From assembly GCF_009763255.1 (NCBI RefSeq), contig NZ_WSJB01000001.1:62001-126000 (forward strand): a stretch of DNA of 64,000 nt. Direction: 5' to 3'. Each line of letters opens with the position of its first letter. Position 1 is the first letter of the stretch. Source of the stretch: Bordetella sp. 02P26C-1 (GTDB taxonomy: Bacteria; Pseudomonadota; Gammaproteobacteria; Burkholderiales; Burkholderiaceae_B). Made by a program: the position numbers and the translations under genes. Shown in pieces: positions 18,306-28,076 of this stretch. The notes below the pieces were generated by a model. The model searched no databases. It saw nothing but the letters and a program-made list of their open reading frames with translations, and was not told where the DNA came from.

Positions 18306-19657
18306 GCTTCGGCGCGCGGTGCGCTGGGACGGCGAGTTTTTCGGCGGCGCTTGCGCGGCCCGCTGGCCTCGGAGGCCGTCTGCGGCTGGCGCGACAACTC
18401 GTCGATCATCTCGGCCCGGATGGCGTCATTGCCATTGGCCAGATCCATCCACCATTGCGCCAGCACACTGTCGAACTCGCCAGCGGCCGCGCGCAGCTGC
18501 AGGAAATCGCAAGCGGCGCGAAAACGCGGTTGTTCGATCATGCGATAAATCGTCTTGCCCAGGCGTCGCTCGAAACGCGGCTGCATGAACCAGATCTCAC
18601 GCATGTCGGAGGTGAATCGCCGCTGGATGGCGAGTTTCTCCGTTTGCTCGTCCAGCACCGAATCGGCGGCTTGGACCAGCGCGGGGATGTTGTGCTCGCC
18701 CTGCGCGCGCAATTGCTTCCAGCGCGAATCCACTTGTTGCCATAGCAACGCCGAGAACAGGAAACTCGGGCTGATGCTTTTTCCTGCACGTACACGTGCA
18801 TCGGTGCGTTCCAGCGCCAACTCGACAAAGCGTTCGCCGCCAGGCTGCTCCAACACCACATCCAGCATAGGTAGTAGCCCGCGCGCCAGGCCCTCGGCGC
18901 GCAGCTGGCGCAGGCAATCCATGGCATGACCACAGGTCAAGAGCTTGAGCATCTCATCAAACAGACGCGATGCCGGCACGTTCTCGATCAGCGATGCCAT
19001 CGTGCCGATCGGCGCGCGCGTGGCGGGGTCGATCGTGCCATTGAGCTTGGCCGCGAAACGCACCGCGCGCAGCATGCGGACCGGATCTTCGCGATAACGC
19101 ACCGCTGGGTCGCCGATCATGCGCACCCGGCGCTTTTTCAAATCCGCGACGCCTTGGTGAAAATCGATCACCTCTTCGTTATGCGGATCGTAGTAGAGCG
19201 CGTTCATCGTGAAATCGCGCCGCGCCGCATCCTGCTCGTGCGTCCCAAATACGTTGTCGCGCAGAATTCGGCCATGCTCGTCGGTTTCTTGATTCTCGGA
19301 CGCCGGGGCACGGAAGGTCGACGTCTCGATGATCTCCTGCCCGAACACCACATGCACCAGCTGAAAACGGCGCCCAATGATGCGCGCGCGGCGGAACAAG
19401 GGGCGAATCTGTTCCGGCGTGGCGTTGGTCGCCACATCGAAATCCTTGGGTTCCAGACCCACGATCAGGTCACGAACCGCGCCACCGACGATATAGGCCT
19501 CGTATCCATGCTGGCGCAGGACTTCACAGACCTTGATGGCATGCCGCGAAACGTTGCGGCGATCGATACCGTGTTTATCAGGCCCGATCCGCTGGGGCCC
19601 ACGGGCCGCCGGAGAAAACAGACGGCTGACGAATTTCTTGATTGTGTCGGTGATCAT
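18302..19657 (-). CDS. pcnB: Poly(A) polymerase I
   Basis: PcnB adds 3' poly(A) tails that promote RNA decay. The 451-residue protein has the class II nucleotidyltransferase core: GG at 58-59 in YIVGGAVRDL and the metal-binding DFD at 72-74. The first 35 residues and the last 20 (rich in Lys/Arg, KRRRKTRRP) are basic, as usual for PcnB rather than a CCA-adding enzyme, which is normally shorter. It overlaps its neighbours by one base upstream (TGATG with the HAD gene) and four downstream (folK). Confidence 0.94.
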   Translation of the reverse strand: MITDTIKKFVSRLFSPAARGPQRIGPDKHGIDRRNVSRHAIKVCEVLRQHGYEAYIVGGAVRDLIVGLEPKDFDVATNATPEQIRPLFRRARIIGRRFQLVHVVFGQEIIETSTFRAPASENQETDEHGRILRDNVFGTHEQDAARRDFTMNALYYDPHNEEVIDFHQGVADLKKRRVRMIGDPAVRYREDPVRMLRAVRFAAKLNGTIDPATRAPIGTMASLIENVPASRLFDEMLKLLTCGHAMDCLRQLRAEGLARGLLPMLDVVLEQPGGERFVELALERTDARVRAGKSISPSFLFSALLWQQVDSRWKQLRAQGEHNIPALVQAADSVLDEQTEKLAIQRRFTSDMREIWFMQPRFERRLGKTIYRMIEQPRFRAACDFLQLRAAAGEFDSVLAQWWMDLANGNDAIRAEMIDELSRQPQTASEASGPRKRRRKTRRPSAPRAEA

Positions 19658-20355
19658 CAGGACTTGGCGTCTTCCAGGTGGTCGAACAAGTCGAGCACTT
19701 TCCAGCCGCGTGCGTGGGCGATCTCGCGCAGCGCCGGGCTGGGATTGGCGGCTACGGGATGCGTGACGACCTCAAGCAAGGGCACGTCGTTGATCGAATC
19801 GCTATAAAAAACCGATTCGGAGAAATCGGCAAGTGTCAGATTCATTCCGGCCAACCAGTCGCGCACCCGCACGACCTTGCCTTCCTTGAAGCTGGGCGTG
19901 CCGGAAATACGGCCCGTGTAACGGCCATTGCGGTATTCGGGGTCGGTGGCGATCAGATGCGAAATGCCGAACGCGCGCGCAATCGGCGCCGTGACAAACG
20001 CGTTGGTGGCCGTGACCAGGGCGCACAGATCGCCGGCGGCCAGGTGCTGGTCAACCAATTCAATGGCGCGATCCGTGATGGCAGGGCGCACCACCTCGGC
20101 CATGAACTCCTCATGCCACGCCGCCAGTTCATAGGGGCGATGCGCGGCCAGCAGGCCCAGCATGAATTCTGCGGCCTGTTCAGCCGTCAGTTCACCGCGG
20201 TTATAGCGGTTCATCAGGTCGTCGTTGCGGCGACGCGCCTCGTCCGGATCACCGGCGCGGCCAGTGCGTGCCAGGAAGTCGGCCCATTGGTAATCGCTGT
20301 CCAGCGGTAGGAGCGTGTGATCCAGATCGAACAGCGCGAGTCTTTGGGGCATCAT
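19657..20355 (-). CDS. HAD-superfamily subfamily IB phosphatase (SerB-like)
   Basis: A 232-residue haloacid dehalogenase family phosphatase. Motif I is DLDHTLL with the two catalytic Asp residues near residue 10, motif II lies around VTATNAFVTAP, and motif IV is YSDSINDVPLLE. It resembles phosphoserine phosphatase-like IB enzymes, but the substrate is unknown. It lies between hda and pcnB with overlaps on both sides, a conserved arrangement in betaproteobacteria. The start is one of two adjacent ATG codons; the first overlaps the hda stop as ATGA. Confidence 0.9.
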   Translation of the reverse strand: MMPQRLALFDLDHTLLPLDSDYQWADFLARTGRAGDPDEARRRNDDLMNRYNRGELTAEQAAEFMLGLLAAHRPYELAAWHEEFMAEVVRPAITDRAIELVDQHLAAGDLCALVTATNAFVTAPIARAFGISHLIATDPEYRNGRYTGRISGTPSFKEGKVVRVRDWLAGMNLTLADFSESVFYSDSINDVPLLEVVTHPVAANPSPALREIAHARGWKVLDLFDHLEDAKS

Positions 20356-21053
20356 CTTGTATGAGTATCGGGGTCTGCCAGCATAGCGCGCAGCAGGGCA
20401 ATAGTGATGGGGCGGCCGGTAGCCAGCGAATAGCGATCCAGCGCATCGAGCAACACAGTCAATTTACGGATATCGCGTTCGCAATGCGTCAGCATCCATT
20501 GGATGACTTCGGGCGCGAGCTGCAAACCACGTTCGGTGGCCTGCGCCGACAACGCGGCTAGCTTGTCACCATCGGACAAAGGCTCGAGCCGAAAGACCAG
20601 ATCCCACCCGAGCCGCGTGCGCAAATCCTCGCGCAACGGCATGGACAACGGGGCGCGATCGCCTGCCACGGCCAAGGCGAACGCCCGGCTGGTGGCCGCG
20701 CACTCGCGCCAGCGATTGTACAGGGCAAAAAGTCCCGCCTGTCGTGGCTCATCTAATTCGTGCACATCATCGACCGCGATCACGCGCGGCATGGCCGCCG
20801 CCGAGTCGGCGTTAGCCAGCTGGCGCAGGGCGCGGGCAGTCTGCCCCTTATCGATGTAAACCGCGTCCGGCGTATTCGCCAGTCCCTTGAGCAGATGGCT
20901 GCGCCCGCAACCCGCCGCGCCCCATAGATACAGGGCGCGTCCAGGCGCCAGCGCCCGCGCAGCCGCCAACGCCTCGCCGTTACGACCGGCGATAAAGTTC
21001 TGCAGCGTAGGAGCAGGTGCGGGTAGAACGTCGAGCAGCAGCTGGCGATTCAT
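20352..21053 (-). CDS. hda: DnaA regulatory inactivator Hda
   Basis: Hda is a DnaA-like AAA+ protein that, with the beta clamp, triggers ATP hydrolysis by DnaA and so limits re-initiation. The 233-residue version from the ATG at 21053 ([11 protein letters not shown]) starts with a plausible clamp-binding stretch; an in-frame start at 21194 would run into the purM start region. The P-loop reads [10 protein letters not shown], with Arg in place of Lys, which is also seen in E. coli Hda and is not a defect. Walker B is [10 protein letters not shown]. It is divergent from purM with 139 bases between. Confidence 0.93.
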   Translation of the reverse strand: MNRQLLLDVLPAPAPTLQNFIAGRNGEALAAARALAPGRALYLWGAAGCGRSHLLKGLANTPDAVYIDKGQTARALRQLANADSAAAMPRVIAVDDVHELDEPRQAGLFALYNRWRECAATSRAFALAVAGDRAPLSMPLREDLRTRLGWDLVFRLEPLSDGDKLAALSAQATERGLQLAPEVIQWMLTHCERDIRKLTVLLDALDRYSLATGRPITIALLRAMLADPDTHTR

Positions 21054-21192
21054 GGGTAACAATCTAGACAAGGCAAGGGGCGCGCAAATTGTCAAAATCC
21101 GGTTTGCGCGATGCTTTTCCCCCGACATCGTAAAATGGCGGGTGCAGCACCCCGTAAACCCCGCAATTGTCACATACCCCACGGTTTTTCTC

Positions 21193-22242
21193 ATGACGAC
21201 TCAACCTTCTGCCCCTCTGACGTACCGCGACGCTGGTGTCGATATCGATGCGGGAGACGCCCTGGTCGACCGCATCAAGCCCTTGGCGGCCCGTACGATG
21301 CGTCCCGGCGTGTTGGCCGGTATCGGCGGATTTGGCGCGTTGTTCCAGGTGCCCGGGAAATACCGTGAGCCCGTGCTGGTCTCCGGCACCGACGGCGTGG
21401 GCACCAAACTGCGCCTGGCCTTCGAATGGAATCGGCATGACACCGTGGGTATCGACCTGGTGGCCATGAGCGTCAACGATATCCTGGTTCAGGGCGCAGA
21501 GCCCTTGTTTTTCCTGGATTATTTCGCCTGCGGCAAACTCTCGGTGGACACCGCCGCCGCCGTGGTCGGCGGTATCGCCAAGGGATGTGAGCTGTCCGGC
21601 TGCGCCCTCATCGGTGGCGAAACGGCCGAAATGCCCGGCATGTACCCCGATGGCGAATACGATCTGGCCGGTTTCGCGGTCGGCGCGGTTGAAAAGGCCG
21701 ACATCATCGACGGCAAATCCATCAAACCGGGCGATGTGGTGCTGGGCCTGGCCTCCAGCGGCGCGCATTCCAACGGTTTTTCGCTGATCCGCAAGATCAT
21801 CGAACGCGCCGGCGCCAAGCCGACCGACGATTTCTATGGTCAGCCCCTAGTTGACGTGGTGATGGCCCCCACGCGCCTCTATGTGAAGCAGGTCCTGGCC
21901 GCCCTGGCCAAGCACGGCACTTCCATCAAGGGTCTGGCCCACATCACCGGCGGCGGCCTGCTGGACAACGTGCCGCGCATCCTGCAGCCCGGCTTGTCGG
22001 CCAAGCTGCATCGCGACAACTGGGAAATGCCCAAGCTGTTCCAATGGCTGCAAGAGCAAGGCCAAGTCGAAGACACCGAGATGTACCGCGTGTTCAACTG
22101 CGGCATCGGCATGGTGCTCGTGGTCGATGCGGCCCAGGCCGACGCCATCGCCGAAACGCTGCGCGAGCAGGGTGAAACGGTCAGCAAGCTGGGCGAGATC
22201 GTCGAGCAGACTGAGGGCATGGCGCAGACGTTTGTCGTGTGA
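21193..22242 (+). CDS. purM: Phosphoribosylformylglycinamidine cyclo-ligase (AIR synthetase)
   Basis: PurM closes the imidazole ring in purine synthesis, converting FGAM to AIR with ATP. The 349-residue protein begins with [20 protein letters not shown] and contains [12 protein letters not shown] and [11 protein letters not shown], all PurM signatures. The ATG at 21193 gives the family length; the frame is open upstream but that part overlaps hda on the other strand. It faces hda across a 139-base region that must hold both promoters. A repeat-rich gap follows the stop codon. Confidence 0.97.
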   Translation: MTTQPSAPLTYRDAGVDIDAGDALVDRIKPLAARTMRPGVLAGIGGFGALFQVPGKYREPVLVSGTDGVGTKLRLAFEWNRHDTVGIDLVAMSVNDILVQGAEPLFFLDYFACGKLSVDTAAAVVGGIAKGCELSGCALIGGETAEMPGMYPDGEYDLAGFAVGAVEKADIIDGKSIKPGDVVLGLASSGAHSNGFSLIRKIIERAGAKPTDDFYGQPLVDVVMAPTRLYVKQVLAALAKHGTSIKGLAHITGGGLLDNVPRILQPGLSAKLHRDNWEMPKLFQWLQEQGQVEDTEMYRVFNCGIGMVLVVDAAQADAIAETLREQGETVSKLGEIVEQTEGMAQTFVV

Positions 22243-22295
22243 GGCGGTGCTGGGTCGGCTGCGTAGTGAAGCGTTGTCGAGGCGTGTGATGTGGG

Positions 22296-22390
22296 GCGCT
22301 GCTGGTTCGTTTTCGATCTGCAGCGTTGCTGATTCGGTTTTGATCTGCAGCTTTGCCGGTTCGTTTGAGAGGTGCAGCGTTGCTGGTTCT
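22296..22390 (+). repeat. Degenerate 27-bp tandem repeat, about 3.5 copies
   Basis: Units start at 22296, 22323, 22350 and (partial) 22377. Each is 27 bases with the core GCGTTGCTGGTTCG near its start and CTGCA or GTGCA at its end; copies 1 and 2 differ at three positions, copy 3 is more diverged. It begins 53 bases after the purM stop codon. Confidence 0.85.
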
Positions 22391-22415
22391 TAAGCCGCCG
22401 AGGCTGCCCTGCGTC

Positions 22416-22658
22416 ATTCCGATGCTCGGTCGGTGCCCTGCGCTTCGGATGACTCCGGGGTCCTCGGCTCACGTCAGCCTAATGCCTCGGACATTACACC
22501 GCACTTGGCAACACGCGTCGGCTCCTAGTGCTGAAGGACGAACCCAACAACAGAGCGACGGCGGCAGAGGGTTTTGCGACTGATCCGTGAGCAGATGCTG
22601 CGAGTCGGTGGCAGGGCGGAGGGATCCGAAGCGCAGGGCACCGACCGAGCATCGGAAT
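22416..22658. repeat. Inverted repeat with 35-bp perfect arms
   Basis: The left arm 22416-22450 is the exact reverse complement of the right arm 22624-22658, with 173 bases between. Weaker matching (CTGCG) continues outside the arms. In RNA form the arms would make a 35-bp stem. No transposase gene lies between the arms, so this could be a remnant or non-autonomous element, a pair of dispersed repeats inserted in opposite directions, or a large terminator-like structure between the convergent genes purM and miaA. Confidence 0.9.
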
Positions 22659-22733
22659 CCCGCAGTCCTGACGCCGACGGCTATAGAACGCCCATGCCGG
22701 CTCCAGAGCCAATCCGGACGCCAACAATAATCT

Positions 22734-23699
22734 TCAACCACCAACCGCTTCAGCCACCGCATCGATCACCCGCCCGACGGCGTCCCCGGCGAGACAGTCC
22801 ACGATAACCCGCTCCGGCTGCGCGCGCAGCCAAGTGAGCTGGCGTTTGGCTAATTGCCGCGTGGCGGCGATGGCTTGTTCGCGTGCCGTGTCGAGGTCGA
22901 TCTCGCCATCCAGATGGCTCCACATCTGCCGGTAACCGACACACCTCACGGATGGCAAACCGACATGCAGATCGTCGCGCGCGTGCAGCGTACGGACCTC
23001 GTCCAATAGACCGGCATCCAGCATCGCATCGAAACGCTGCGCGATGCGCGCATGCAGCGCGGCGCGGTCCGAGGGTTCGAGGCTGATGGTCAAGTAGCGA
23101 TGCGAGGATGCCGTGGCATTCTGCGATACGGATTCGGCTTTCGCTTCCGATGCACGTTGCAATAGCGACGACATCGACTGCCCGCTCAAGATGCATATCT
23201 CAAGCGCACGCTGAATACGCTGACTATCGTTCGGAGCAAGGCGCGCTGCCGTGATCGGATCGCGCTCGGCGAGCTCCGCATGCAGCGCGGGCCATCCCAG
23301 TTCCGCGGCGCGCGCTTCGAGCTCGGCACGCAACGCTGGGTCTGCCTTGGGCAGATCATCCAGCCCATCGCGCAGCGTCTTGTAGTACATCATGGTGCCG
23401 CCCGCCAGCAGGGGCATCCGGCCGCGTGCGCGTATCTCGTCGATCAAACGCAGTGTATCGGCGCGAAATTCCGCAGCCGAATACGATTGCGCGGGGTCGC
23501 GAATGTCCAACAGGTGTTGCGGCACGCGCGCTTGCTCGCTGGGCGAGGGCTTGGCCGTGCCAATATCCATGCCGCGATAAATGGTGGCCGAGTCCACGTT
23601 GATGATCTCGACCGGCCAACGTTCGGCCACGGCCAACGTAGAGGCGCTTTTGCCGGCAGCCGTGGGGCCAGCAAGGCAGATGATAGGGGCCACGTTCAT
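22734..23699 (-). CDS. miaA: tRNA dimethylallyltransferase
   Basis: MiaA adds a dimethylallyl group to A37 of tRNAs reading UNN codons. The 321-residue protein has the P-loop GPTAAGKS at 11-18, the [16 protein letters not shown] substrate segment, and [13 protein letters not shown] further on. It lies 40 bases downstream of mutL, matching the enterobacterial order tsaE-amiB-mutL-miaA; hfq, which often follows, is not downstream here because the repeat region and purM come next. Confidence 0.96.
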   Translation of the reverse strand: MNVAPIICLAGPTAAGKSASTLAVAERWPVEIINVDSATIYRGMDIGTAKPSPSEQARVPQHLLDIRDPAQSYSAAEFRADTLRLIDEIRARGRMPLLAGGTMMYYKTLRDGLDDLPKADPALRAELEARAAELGWPALHAELAERDPITAARLAPNDSQRIQRALEICILSGQSMSSLLQRASEAKAESVSQNATASSHRYLTISLEPSDRAALHARIAQRFDAMLDAGLLDEVRTLHARDDLHVGLPSVRCVGYRQMWSHLDGEIDLDTAREQAIAATRQLAKRQLTWLRAQPERVIVDCLAGDAVGRVIDAVAEAVGG

Positions 23700-23739
23700 C
23701 GCCGGGCATCCATCGCGCTATGCAATATCAACGACATGC

Positions 23740-25986
23740 TTATTGTCCGCGCAGAAAGAGTTTATCCAGGTCGGACATCGACCACTGTACCCATGTCGGG
23801 CGACCGTGGTTGCACTGATCCGCGCGTTCGGTGACTTCCATCTGGCGCAGCAACGCGTTCATTTCTTCTATCGTGAGACGGCGGTTGGCGCGCACCGAGC
23901 CATGGCAAGCCATGGTCGAGAGCAGGGCGTTACGCTGCTCGGTCAACAGACGCGAGACGCCCACGGCACCCAGATCGCGCAAAATCGCGCGTGCCATGGT
24001 CTCGATATCGCCGCGCGCTAGAATCGCCGGCACGGCGCGCACCGCGATCGACGTGGGGCCAGCAGGGCGCAGATCGAAACATAGCTCGGCCAACTGCTCC
24101 TGATGCTCTTCCACTAACGCCACGTCTTTCTCTTGCGCGTGAAACACGACGGGCACCAGTAGTTCCTGGCGGGGCAGTTCGCGCGCATCGAGCGCGCGTT
24201 TGAGCTGTTCATAGACCACGCGCTCATGGGCCGCGTGCATGTCCACCAACACCAGGCCGTGACGGTTCTGCGCGAGGATATAGATGCCGTGCAATTGCCC
24301 TAGTGCCATGCCTAGCGGATGGTCTTCGTCCTGCGGCAAAGTGGTACTCGCGGCGGTGGCAGCGGATGCACCGACAGAGGATGAGCCGTCGGCGGCGCTT
24401 TGCTCCGGCAGTGGCCGGTAAAGCGTCTGCCAGTCAGAGACGCGGTTGCCTTCCGAGCCGCTTTGCAGTCGAAAAGGCATTTGCGTGTGCGGCCGCATGG
24501 GCTGGCGCGGGGGCGTTGCCTGACTCTGTCCTGCCGCGTGGAAAGGGCGTTCAGCATGGGCCGATGACGACTCGGTCTGTGCCCATGATCCCGTCAAACG
24601 CGCGGAGCCGGGCAACGCGTCTCGGCCCGGGGCAGCGGCGTTGCCTGACAGGTTTGCCGCTGCGGCGTCCCTGCTGTGCTGGCGCTCCGCGTTCATCTGT
24701 CGTCCCGGAAGCGCAGGCGCACCCGTCGCGGCATCGGGCGGCTGACGATCCGATATATAGCCGGGCGCGTAGGCTGGCGCGGTCCGAATCGAGATCGTAT
24801 CGTCAGCGGCGTTCCACGCTTGCTTGGGCGTGGAGGGCATGCCTGCGCCAGCGCCTGCTCCATCGACATTTGCCGTCCTCGGCATGTCTTCAGACGTGCG
24901 AGCCGTCCCACCGGCAGCCGGGATCACCTCGCCGTCCGGCGTCACCACCACCGCCGAGGAGCCGCCCGTTTGCGCCAGCGCCTGGCTTACGACCTGATTG
25001 ACAAACCGGTGTACCGCGCCGCTATCGCGAAAGCGCACTTCGTTTTTCGCCGGGTGCACATTGACATCCACGGCGGTCGGGTCGATATCCAGATACAGCA
25101 CATAGGCAGGCTGACGATCGCCATGCAGAACATCCGCATAGGCGGCTTTCAGCGCATGGCTCACCGTGCGATCACGCACGAATCGGCCGTTGACGTAGAG
25201 ATATTGCCGATCCGCGCGGGCGCGCGCCGCGGTGGGTCGGGTGACCATCCCAGACAAGCTGATCGCGCCCATCGACACATCGACCGGTAACGCATGCGAG
25301 GCGAACTCCGCGCCCAACACATCACGAATTCGCTGACCTGGGACGGCGGGCAGCCATTGCCGCTGCGCACGGTCATTGTGAAACAGGCGAAACGCGATAT
25401 TCGGATGCGCCAGCGCGATCCGTTCCATCGCATCGACGCAGTGGCCAAACTCGGTGGCCTCGGAACGCAGGAATTTGCGGCGCGCCGGCACCGAATCAAA
25501 CAGCTGACGGACATTGATGGTGGTGCCAGGCGGGCCGGAGGCTGGCGTCACCTGCAGGCTGCCGCCCTCGATCTGCCACGCGTGGTCGCCGTCGCGCGTA
25601 CGCGAAATAATGGTCACTTGCGCCACAGAGGCGATCGATGCCAGCGCCTCGCCCCGAAATCCCATCGAGGCGACGGATTCCAGTTCGCTAAGCGAGCGGA
25701 TCTTGCTGGTCGCATGCCGCGCCAACGCCAGTGGCAGTTCCTCGGGCGGGATACCAACGCCGTCGTCGCTGACGGCAATCCGCCGTATGCCACCGCCTTC
25801 CAGCCGCACTTCGATTGCCCGCGCGCCCGCGTCGATAGCGTTTTCCAGCACCTCTTTCAAAACGGAGGCCGGGCGTTCGATCACTTCGCCGGCGGCGATC
25901 TGGCTGATGAGCAGATCTGGCAGCGCGGCAATGCTGCGGCGTTCGGACGTAGCGCGGGATGGAGGCGTAGCGGTGATTTCAGGCAT
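23740..25986 (-). CDS. mutL: DNA mismatch repair protein MutL, endonuclease-type
   Basis: MutL links mismatch recognition by MutS to strand removal. The N-terminal GHKL ATPase is complete ([20 protein letters not shown] with the catalytic Glu and Asn, DDGVGI, and [10 protein letters not shown]). A long Pro/Ser/Ala-rich linker spans about residues 345-540. The C-terminal domain has [12 protein letters not shown] near residue 582, matching the metal-dependent endonuclease motif DQHA(x)2E(x)4E with Met for Gln, and CNHGRP near 728. This predicts a MutL that nicks DNA itself, as expected in bacteria without MutH. At 748 residues it is longer than E. coli MutL because of the linker. Confidence 0.95.
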   Translation of the reverse strand: MPEITATPPSRATSERRSIAALPDLLISQIAAGEVIERPASVLKEVLENAIDAGARAIEVRLEGGGIRRIAVSDDGVGIPPEELPLALARHATSKIRSLSELESVASMGFRGEALASIASVAQVTIISRTRDGDHAWQIEGGSLQVTPASGPPGTTINVRQLFDSVPARRKFLRSEATEFGHCVDAMERIALAHPNIAFRLFHNDRAQRQWLPAVPGQRIRDVLGAEFASHALPVDVSMGAISLSGMVTRPTAARARADRQYLYVNGRFVRDRTVSHALKAAYADVLHGDRQPAYVLYLDIDPTAVDVNVHPAKNEVRFRDSGAVHRFVNQVVSQALAQTGGSSAVVVTPDGEVIPAAGGTARTSEDMPRTANVDGAGAGAGMPSTPKQAWNAADDTISIRTAPAYAPGYISDRQPPDAATGAPALPGRQMNAERQHSRDAAAANLSGNAAAPGRDALPGSARLTGSWAQTESSSAHAERPFHAAGQSQATPPRQPMRPHTQMPFRLQSGSEGNRVSDWQTLYRPLPEQSAADGSSSVGASAATAASTTLPQDEDHPLGMALGQLHGIYILAQNRHGLVLVDMHAAHERVVYEQLKRALDARELPRQELLVPVVFHAQEKDVALVEEHQEQLAELCFDLRPAGPTSIAVRAVPAILARGDIETMARAILRDLGAVGVSRLLTEQRNALLSTMACHGSVRANRRLTIEEMNALLRQMEVTERADQCNHGRPTWVQWSMSDLDKLFLRGQ

Positions 25987-26053
25987 GAGCCGATTTTAGC
26001 CTCCGCGGCACGATAGCCGCGACGGCGGGGGCACCGCCGCTCGCACTTCGATC

Positions 26054-27466
26054 TCAGCTCGCGTCCGCGATATGCGCCAGCGGTGGATTGGCGACAAAAT
26101 ATTGCTGGATTCCCGCCAGCATCGCCTGCGCGAGTTTCTGCTGGTGGCTTGGGGATCGCAGCAGCTCTTCTTCGCGCGGATTACTGATGAACGCGGTTTC
26201 CACGAGGATCGAGGGGATGTCCGGCGCCTTCAGCACGGCAAAGCCAGCTTGTTCCACCCGTGGTTTGTGCAACCGGTTGATCTTTTTGATCTCGTCCAGA
26301 AAGGCGCTGCCGAGCCTGAGCGAATCGTTGATCTGGGCGGTGGTGGACAAATCCAGCAGCACTTTGGCCACGTGCTTGTCGTGACTACCCAGGTTGACGC
26401 CACCGATCAAATCCGCCGCGTTTTCCTTGTCGGCCAGCCAACGCGCCTGCGTGCTGGAAGCGCCTCGCTCGGACAGCGCAAAGACGGACGAACCGTTGGC
26501 GGTGGGTTTGACCCAGGCGTCCGCATGGATCGAGATAAACAAGTCAGCTCGCACGCGGCGCGCTTTCTGCACGCGCACATGCAGCGGAACAAAAAAATCG
26601 TCATCGCGCGTCAGATAGGCGCGCATGTTCGGCTGATTATCGATCAGGGTTTTAAGCTGACGCGCGATCCGTAACACGACATCTTTCTCGCGTAAGCCCG
26701 ATTTGCCAATCGCGCCAGGGTCCTCCCCGCCATGACCTGGGTCCAGGGCGATGGTCACCATGCGCTTACGGCGCGAAGGCGTGGAAGGCATGGGCGTGGC
26801 TGGAGCGGGCGCGGGCTGCGGCAACGCGATGCGTGCCGGCGGCTGCTGCCCGGGCGCTTGCGGTGCCGGGGCAGGGGCCGGCGATGCGGTCGTCGTGGCC
26901 GGCGAGTTGCGCGAGATGTCTTCGAGAATGCGTGCCAGCGGATCGTCTACGTCCGGGTTGGTCGATTGCTTGTTCAGCATCGCCATCAGCGGATCTTGCG
27001 CGATCTTGGGGTACAGGTCGAGCACCAGTCGGTACTGATAATCCGCCACGGGTTTCAGCGTAAAGACCTGCGGCGCGATGGGCTGCTTCAGGTCGAACAC
27101 CAGCCGCACCACGTTAGGGCGGTTCTGGGCGACACGCAGACTGCGAATATAAGGATCGTCGGGACGAACCTTGGAAATGAGTTGATTTAGCGCCGCGTCG
27201 GCCTGCAGACCCTCCAGATCGACCACCAGCCGATGAGGATTGTCCAGTGTGAAGTGTTCGGCTTTCAGCTCGCGGTCGAGCTCCAGCGTCACCCGTGTGT
27301 ATTCATCGGCCGGCCAGGTCCGCACCGCCAGGATCGTAGCGGCCCGCGCCAATGAGGGAATCACCGGCAAGGCGAGCAGCGTAGTCGCCGCGGCAATCAG
27401 GCGCCGGCGACGGGCCCCGGTGTTGGACAGGGCTTCTGGGATAGAGGAGCAATCGCGTTCAACCAT
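26054..27466 (-). CDS. amiC: N-acetylmuramoyl-L-alanine amidase AmiC-type, Tat-exported
   Basis: This periplasmic amidase cuts the peptide from glycan strands of murein during cell separation. The N terminus has a twin-arginine-like signal (ARRRRLIAAATTLLALP, ending near SLARA), then an AMIN domain (about residues 45-150) for septal targeting, a Pro/Ala/Gln-rich linker near 190-230, and an Amidase_3 domain to the end. Zinc-site segments are DPGHGGEDPGA, SIHADAW and VETAFISN. The start overlaps the end of tsaE by 70 bases, because the Tat region lies inside the overlap. The tsaE-amiC-mutL-miaA order is conserved. Confidence 0.93.
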   Translation of the reverse strand: MVERDCSSIPEALSNTGARRRRLIAAATTLLALPVIPSLARAATILAVRTWPADEYTRVTLELDRELKAEHFTLDNPHRLVVDLEGLQADAALNQLISKVRPDDPYIRSLRVAQNRPNVVRLVFDLKQPIAPQVFTLKPVADYQYRLVLDLYPKIAQDPLMAMLNKQSTNPDVDDPLARILEDISRNSPATTTASPAPAPAPQAPGQQPPARIALPQPAPAPATPMPSTPSRRKRMVTIALDPGHGGEDPGAIGKSGLREKDVVLRIARQLKTLIDNQPNMRAYLTRDDDFFVPLHVRVQKARRVRADLFISIHADAWVKPTANGSSVFALSERGASSTQARWLADKENAADLIGGVNLGSHDKHVAKVLLDLSTTAQINDSLRLGSAFLDEIKKINRLHKPRVEQAGFAVLKAPDIPSILVETAFISNPREEELLRSPSHQQKLAQAMLAGIQQYFVANPPLAHIADAS

Positions 27467-27933
27467 GTTTGTCCTCGGGCGGTAAAGGCGGTCAGCGTGA
27501 CGTCACGGCCTGGGTCTGCATAGGCCAGGTCAATCTGCAGGTCGGGAGGGGGGAGCAGGCCCTCTGCACGCTCGGGCCATTCGATCAGGACGACCGCGTC
27601 GTCACGTAGCAAATCTCGAAATCCCGCATCCAACCATTCGCGCGAATCGCTAAATCTATAAAAATCAAAGTGATAGAAGTATAAGTTAGAAACTTTATAG
27701 GATTCAAGCAAGGCATAGCTGGGGCTTTTGATCCGGCCTTTTATGCCGCTTTCGCGCAACAGTGCTCTTGTAAATGCGGTTTTTCCCGCACCCAAATCGC
27801 CACACAAGTGGATGCGACCACCCGGAGCAAGCCCTGTCGCTCCAGTCACCAGCGGCGCGAATTGGCGCGCCAGTGCATCAGTGGCGGTTTCGTCAGGCAG
27901 ATTTAAAGTCAAGCTGCACAAGGGGGCGGACAT
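27397..27933 (-). CDS. tsaE: tRNA N6-threonylcarbamoyladenosine synthesis ATPase TsaE
   Basis: TsaE is the ATPase of the TsaBDE complex that makes t6A37 in ANN-reading tRNAs. The 178-residue protein has the P-loop GDLGAGKT and the family segments SPSYALLESY and YHFDFYRFSDSREW. The last 20 residues are extra and run into the amiC overlap. An approximately 90-base stretch (about 27630-27720), which encodes the SYKVSNLYFYHFDFYRF region, is strikingly AT-rich compared with everything around it and uses rare codons such as AGA and TTA. Confidence 0.95.
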   Translation of the reverse strand: MSAPLCSLTLNLPDETATDALARQFAPLVTGATGLAPGGRIHLCGDLGAGKTAFTRALLRESGIKGRIKSPSYALLESYKVSNLYFYHFDFYRFSDSREWLDAGFRDLLRDDAVVLIEWPERAEGLLPPPDLQIDLAYADPGRDVTLTAFTARGQTWLNAIAPLSQKPCPTPGPVAGA

Positions 27934-28076
27934 GGCGGGCGCTCGGGTGGTAAAACAGGTTGAATGTGGACGAATTATAGAAAGCTAGCGGTCTGCTATG
28001 ATCGAATTGAGTTTTATTCTTATTTAGACTCTGCATGCGCCGCCGTCGGCCATGCCTCGCCAGGAAAGTTGACACC

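Larger units (their letters stand above)
22243..22733. other. 491-base repeat-rich intergenic region between purM and miaA
   Basis: No convincing gene is present: short open frames exist on both strands but have no ribosome binding sites or family features and run through the repeats. The region holds a 27-bp tandem repeat (22296-22390) and a long inverted repeat (22416-22450 and 22624-22658), listed separately. purM and miaA are convergent here, so transcription from both sides enters the region. Confidence 0.8.

Noticed and set aside
20887-21192. N-terminal extension of PurM
   Set aside because: The frame is open but runs antisense through hda; PurM similarity and length begin at 21193.
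22296-22390. CRISPR array
   Set aside because: The 27-base units follow each other without spacers and are degenerate, and no cas genes are in the window.
22416-22658. Complete insertion sequence
   Set aside because: Only 173 bases lie between the arms, with no transposase coding capacity and no visible target duplication.
22181-22762. Short open frames across the purM-miaA repeats
   Set aside because: They only reflect the repeat sequence, lack ribosome sites and are not supported on either strand.
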